23,643 bases of DNA from a virus, in IMG/VR virus record IMGVR_UViG_3300009091_000174, positions 1-23,643 of that record; one strand, written 5' to 3'. The position numbers and the translations under genes were made by a program. The notes under the pieces were generated by a model. The model was not told where the DNA came from and searched no databases. It saw nothing but the letters and a program-made list of their open reading frames with translations. Position 1 is the first letter of the stretch, and each line of letters begins with the position of its first letter. Positions 19,956-23,643 of this stretch are shown in pieces.

Positions 19956-21078
19956 CTAGCACCCCACTCAGTGTGCGAAGTCGCTCCTCTAGTCCATTGA
20001 TGAAGCCAGACGAACTCTGGTACTCAGCAGTACGCTGTAGTCTGGCCTGGTACGAGTACGGGTCAGCCTGCATCTGGGCACCACCTATTGCAATCCCCTC
20101 AGCATTGTGCGGTCCAGAAATCTGCATAGCAGCCTGATAGTACTGCATGATGTAGTCTTCCTCGCTCATTCCTTCTGGCTTGTTGCGGTAGATGCTCTTG
20201 GCACGAGGTGTAGCCAGTGCACGCTGGCGCACAAAGGCAGTGAAGTCTAGTGCCTGATTGGGATTAGCAGTAGCTTGATCGACATAGGCCTGTGCCAAGA
20301 TCCTGATGTCAGGGTTCTCATCAAGCAGAAGACCGCGCCAGATGTTCTGCCCTGCCTGTGTTAGCTGCTCAATGTCAAAGGTGGGACCTGCAGCCCCACT
20401 GCCACCACCACCACTTGTGTAGCCTCCTAGGAATCCCTGTCTGATACGATCATCGAACTGACCAAAGAACTGCTGAGCCAACATGTACAGAGAGTTGAAA
20501 CCCTGTGGAGTCTGCGTACTGTACTGGAAGTGGTTAAGCCCAGTACCCATGACACCGCCAGGCGGTTGCTGACCCAGTGCCGTAGCTAGCTCGTTAGGCA
20601 CACGCCAGATGTTCTGGTCTAGGTACGTCATGAAGTTGACCCAGTTCATGTCCAACAGATTCTGCCAGATCTCCCTGGGCACTCCATAGTGATCTGCCAA
20701 CGTTGTCATACTTCCACTCATCAGACCATACAGGTTGTCTGCCCAGTTCAGGCCCCCCCATCCACCTTCACCTGTACCGTAGGTCTGCCAGTAACCTGCG
20801 CCCTGCTGCGTGTTTAGACCAAATGGATCGTATGTGTTGAGTTCAGCCCCAGTAGCAAGCACCCAAGGAGGACCTGGGTACTGAGCAAAGTACTGATACT
20901 GATAGGTCTCTGGGTTGAAGTACCTTCTGGGTGAAACACCAGCACTAGAACCTGTTCCAATAGAAACGTTACCTAGAGTACCCTGAGCACCTGGAGCAGC
21001 TGCAGGTGTACCACCAAATGAGGGCTGTACCACAGGTTCCTGTGTGCCTTGGTATCTGTCCGCAGGATCAACTGCCAT
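19945..21078 (-). CDS. Gln/Tyr/Gly-rich virion-associated protein, function unknown (377 aa)
   Basis: 377 aa, ATG at 21078 with SD GGAGGTAAC upstream, the SD overlapping the stop of the larger upstream gene. Residues 1-110 are low in charge and rich in Gln, Tyr, Gly and Pro (YFNPETYQYQYFAQYPGPPW) and probably disordered or extended. The middle is helical with many Trp and Asn. A Gly-rich linker (YTSGGGGSGAAGPTF, near residue 225) leads into a helical C-terminal domain. No known fold is recognised. Tight coupling to the neighbours suggests that all three pre-scaffold proteins work together in the virion, for instance inside the capsid. That is inference from position and composition. Confidence 0.65.
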   Translation of the reverse strand: MAVDPADRYQGTQEPVVQPSFGGTPAAAPGAQGTLGNVSIGTGSSAGVSPRRYFNPETYQYQYFAQYPGPPWVLATGAELNTYDPFGLNTQQGAGYWQTYGTGEGGWGGLNWADNLYGLMSGSMTTLADHYGVPREIWQNLLDMNWVNFMTYLDQNIWRVPNELATALGQQPPGGVMGTGLNHFQYSTQTPQGFNSLYMLAQQFFGQFDDRIRQGFLGGYTSGGGGSGAAGPTFDIEQLTQAGQNIWRGLLLDENPDIRILAQAYVDQATANPNQALDFTAFVRQRALATPRAKSIYRNKPEGMSEEDYIMQYYQAAMQISGPHNAEGIAIGGAQMQADPYSYQARLQRTAEYQSSSGFINGLEERLRTLSGVLGGR

Positions 21079-21084
21079 GTCTCG

Positions 21085-23643
21085 TTACCTCCATCCATTC
21101 AGTATCGCTGACTCTAGCTCATCACGGAAGTAGAACGGTTGGTCTCCGATGAAGAGCCATGCCAGCTGTCTGCCATAGTAGTCAACATTTCCGAATCTTG
21201 GATCACGAACCAAGTATACAGGCAGACCCTGGTCATAGGCTCTGCGAAGAGCAGAGCGTAGCCTCTGGGCATCCTCAAGCCCACCTTCTGCCAACAGTTC
21301 CCTAGCTCTAACACCCAACAGCCGAACGTTGTATTCCTCAGGACCCTGCCCCTCTTCTCGGGTGAACTGCATCCCAAGGAAGGGTTCGGTAGTGATGCCA
21401 GCAGAGCGCCTTACCCCAATGGTGTCACCATCCACGATCTCCGTGATGTAGGGCTGCTCAGTGCGGGGTCCCAAGTTCCCGTCTGGAAGCAAAGGACTCT
21501 CCGGAGGCATGGGCAGATCCTCCTCGAAGTTCCTGGCTCCGAAGGTGCGCAAGAAGCCATCCTCCCACATCAGGTTGAAGTCCGTTCCTACTCCAGCACA
21601 CAGCTCCTCAAGCTTGGCAAACTCCTGTCTGACCTGTCTCGCCTCGCTCGGAAGCATCAGCCCACGGTCGGCAGCCTCTCTCCTGATGTTGTCCTGCATG
21701 ATGAGGAAAGCTTGGATAGAGCGCTGGACATCGGTCTCCTCTCTGAACTCCTGCCTGTAGGCGAGGCGTCGAAGCTGGGTCATAGCCACATCCTGCTCAG
21801 ACTGACGCATGTCCGTGTAGTCACGGTAAGTGACCTCTGCGTTTTGCATGGCATAGCCACCGGTATCAGCGATCATGGGAGTGAGCTGATCGAACAGCTC
21901 AGCTCCAGTCATACCAGGACGGAACTCTATACCCAGAGCACTGGCAATCTCACGGCCCTGCTCGTTGAGGCTGTAGATAGTCAGCTCATTGCTGAAGCGG
22001 TTGGAGGCTGTGTACCCAGGCCACGATGTACTCCACGCCTGCTCGTTCTCTGGAACATTGGCTGCACTGCGTAGACTATCCCAGGCGTCCACATCGACCT
22101 CGGGGTGTATCCCTGCGTACTCTGCCCACATAGCCTCAAGCTCAGGCTCCAGGGATCCCCACATCTGCCACAGCTGACGAGCACTGGTGACGTGGTACTC
22201 CTGCCCGAACTCGGTGTTCACAAACTGCTCCAGCATCGCCTTGGTGTCCGGAGTCACTACACTGTTCCAGAGGTACTCGTTCACATCATCCACAACGGAG
22301 GTATAGAGGTGCTTGGGTGCATCGTGGCGGGCTGCCTGGATCATCCCTATGACATGGAGAATCTTCTCACTGGGCTGAATGGGTCGAACGTACCCACGTT
22401 CCACGTACTCGTTGTGACGAGCAAGGTCCTCTTCCGAGGATCCGATACGATAGGTGGATCTCGCTGCGTCAGGGATCTGGGCAATGGCCACGTCAGTCCA
22501 CTTCCAGCTAGAGATGAGGTTGATGGCCAGCTGTGGATAGGTAGCGATCATGAGGTCACGCTTCCAGGTAGGCTGCTCGAAGAAGATGCGCCTGATATCT
22601 GAACCCATAGCTATCTTGTCCTCATGCTCGGTAAGACCCAGAGGATCTGCCGCTCCACTGGGCAGCAGCTCTGGGAACTTGTCGCCCGCAGCCAACCAGA
22701 TGTCGTAGATCTCATCAGTGCCGTAGTCCACAGTGATCCGTGCAGGGAAGAACCAGCGCATGGCCTTTGACACAGCGTGCAGACCACCGGCCGCATCGTT
22801 AGCCCTGGTCTCCAAGGCCTTGGCCAGCAGCTCAAACTCCTCTGTGCTGCCAGCACTCAGCAAGATGTCCAACTCATCCTGCTCTGAAAGGAGTGCAGAA
22901 ACAGCACGGTTCCTGCCCGTCTCCATGGAGATGTCACCAATGGCATTGGTCAGTGTGTAGTAGGGAGCATTGAAGATCGACGTACCCACGTCAGCAAGGA
23001 TCGAGAGCGCAGTCTCTGTAGTACCCCCACCCAGGATACGTGGCACAATCCCCCCGCGCTGATAAGCGATAGAGGGGACGACGGTAGCAATGAGATCCAT
23101 TCTCTTCTGGTACTCGACAGGATCCTTCAGAGGATCGGCACCATTCAAGAACTGATCCATCAGCCACAGCGGGAGAGGACCAAACCCTGGGATCAGGGAC
23201 TGGAAGGGGTTCTCTCCACCAGTAGGCAAGAAGAAGAGCGGGGAGAAGTCCAGGCTCTCAATGCCACCAGGCAACGGAACTCCAGGAGCAATGGAGTCAA
23301 TGGTAAAGTCCGTGGCAGCCAGTCTCGAAGCGAACGACGCTGCCTTGGGGTTGAAGGGGATGTGGTCCACGATGGCATTGGCAATGTCTCCAATGTGAGC
23401 GAAGTTGATGTCGTTGATCCACCCTCTCAGGGCTGGCCTCCGCAGAGTCTCGCGCCCCCAGAATCCCACCATGTCGGCCCATGGCCTACCGAAAGGCCAG
23501 ATAGCTCTTGCCTGTGAACCAGCACGTGATCCCATGTCCCACACGTACATGATGTTCTGAACTTCCTGAGCAGCCCGTTCCTCAGCCAACTTGGCGATGC
23601 GGCCCTCCGTTACGAAGCCGTTCTCCCAGGCGTAGTCCTGCAG
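21085..23643 (-). CDS. Very large virion protein with C-terminal SNase domain (5' end beyond window)
   Basis: At least 852 aa. The frame is open to the right edge, so the N-terminus is missing; a TTG at 23589 is only an internal codon. Most of the visible part is helical with hydrophobic, Pro/Gly-rich stretches (IDSIAPGVPLPGGIESLDFS) and resembles internal or ejection-type phage proteins. The last 120 residues (about 21085-21450) form a staphylococcal-nuclease-like domain: ITEIVDGDTIGV, VRLLGVRARELL and VDYYGRQLAWLF. The counterparts of SNase D21, R35, E43 and R87 are present, while D40 is replaced by Arg. SNases cut DNA and RNA with calcium. A nuclease built into a structural protein could act on host DNA after ejection or in head assembly; that role is inferred. 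Confidence 0.75.
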   Translation of the reverse strand: MQDYAWENGFVTEGRIAKLAEERAAQEVQNIMYVWDMGSRAGSQARAIWPFGRPWADMVGFWGRETLRRPALRGWINDINFAHIGDIANAIVDHIPFNPKAASFASRLAATDFTIDSIAPGVPLPGGIESLDFSPLFFLPTGGENPFQSLIPGFGPLPLWLMDQFLNGADPLKDPVEYQKRMDLIATVVPSIAYQRGGIVPRILGGGTTETALSILADVGTSIFNAPYYTLTNAIGDISMETGRNRAVSALLSEQDELDILLSAGSTEEFELLAKALETRANDAAGGLHAVSKAMRWFFPARITVDYGTDEIYDIWLAAGDKFPELLPSGAADPLGLTEHEDKIAMGSDIRRIFFEQPTWKRDLMIATYPQLAINLISSWKWTDVAIAQIPDAARSTYRIGSSEEDLARHNEYVERGYVRPIQPSEKILHVIGMIQAARHDAPKHLYTSVVDDVNEYLWNSVVTPDTKAMLEQFVNTEFGQEYHVTSARQLWQMWGSLEPELEAMWAEYAGIHPEVDVDAWDSLRSAANVPENEQAWSTSWPGYTASNRFSNELTIYSLNEQGREIASALGIEFRPGMTGAELFDQLTPMIADTGGYAMQNAEVTYRDYTDMRQSEQDVAMTQLRRLAYRQEFREETDVQRSIQAFLIMQDNIRREAADRGLMLPSEARQVRQEFAKLEELCAGVGTDFNLMWEDGFLRTFGARNFEEDLPMPPESPLLPDGNLGPRTEQPYITEIVDGDTIGVRRSAGITTEPFLGMQFTREEGQGPEEYNVRLLGVRARELLAEGGLEDAQRLRSALRRAYDQGLPVYLVRDPRFGNVDYYGRQLAWLFIGDQPFYFRDELESAILNGWR

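Overview
This window is a piece of a tailed double-stranded DNA phage genome (Caudoviricetes). It has a rightward block of DNA replication and recombination genes (272-7836). A long leftward block of virion and lysis genes (23643 down to 7930) converges on it at a strong two-way terminator (7885-7916). No integrase, repressor, tRNA, CRISPR array, insertion sequence or bacterial housekeeping gene was recognised.

Host clues are indirect. Many genes carry very long Shine-Dalgarno (SD) sequences of the (GA)AAGGAGGT type. Such sites match a 16S tail ending CCUCCUUUCU, as in Actinobacteria, Firmicutes and Deinococcus-Thermus, rather than the enterobacterial tail. Three genes have a TAnnnT -10 box exactly six bases before the ATG, the layout of leaderless mRNAs, which are common in Actinobacteria and Deinococcus. 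An actinobacterial-type host is my best guess, but it is an inference.

Left part. A truncated leftward gene (1-194) and the rightward block diverge from a 77-base region holding an inverted repeat. The rightward genes are a small hypothetical protein, a PD-(D/E)XK nuclease of the Holliday-junction-resolvase type, and a helix-turn-helix/DEDD exonuclease fusion. Next come two virion-like beta-rich proteins (1698-3167) with their own promoter and terminator. The block then continues with a fused uracil-DNA glycosylase/3'-5' exonuclease/family A DNA polymerase, a Cas4/RecB-like nuclease with four Fe-S cysteines, a Sak4-like RecA-fold ATPase and a DUF669-like protein that probably binds ssDNA. The last four overlap by 4 bases or nearly abut, so they are probably made together as a replication-recombination module. 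No helicase or primase is seen here.

Right part, in transcription order (right to left). A very large virion protein ends in a staphylococcal-nuclease (SNase) domain and runs off the right edge. Two unrecognised large proteins (377 and 432 aa) follow, then a scaffold protein, the HK97-fold major capsid protein, two unknown proteins, a neck/adaptor-like protein, a beta-propeller-like tail protein, a repeat-rich tail fibre and a second receptor-binding-type protein. A lysis cassette closes the block: XhlA-like membrane protein, zinc amidase and holin. No tape-measure, tail-tube or baseplate gene lies between capsid and lysis genes, which suggests a short-tailed (podovirus-like) particle. Terminase and portal are not seen and probably lie beyond the right edge.

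The most unusual points are the SNase-tipped large virion protein, the glycosylase-polymerase fusion without Fe-S cysteines, the self-contained virion-gene cassette between replication genes, and a set of leaderless and extended -10 promoters.
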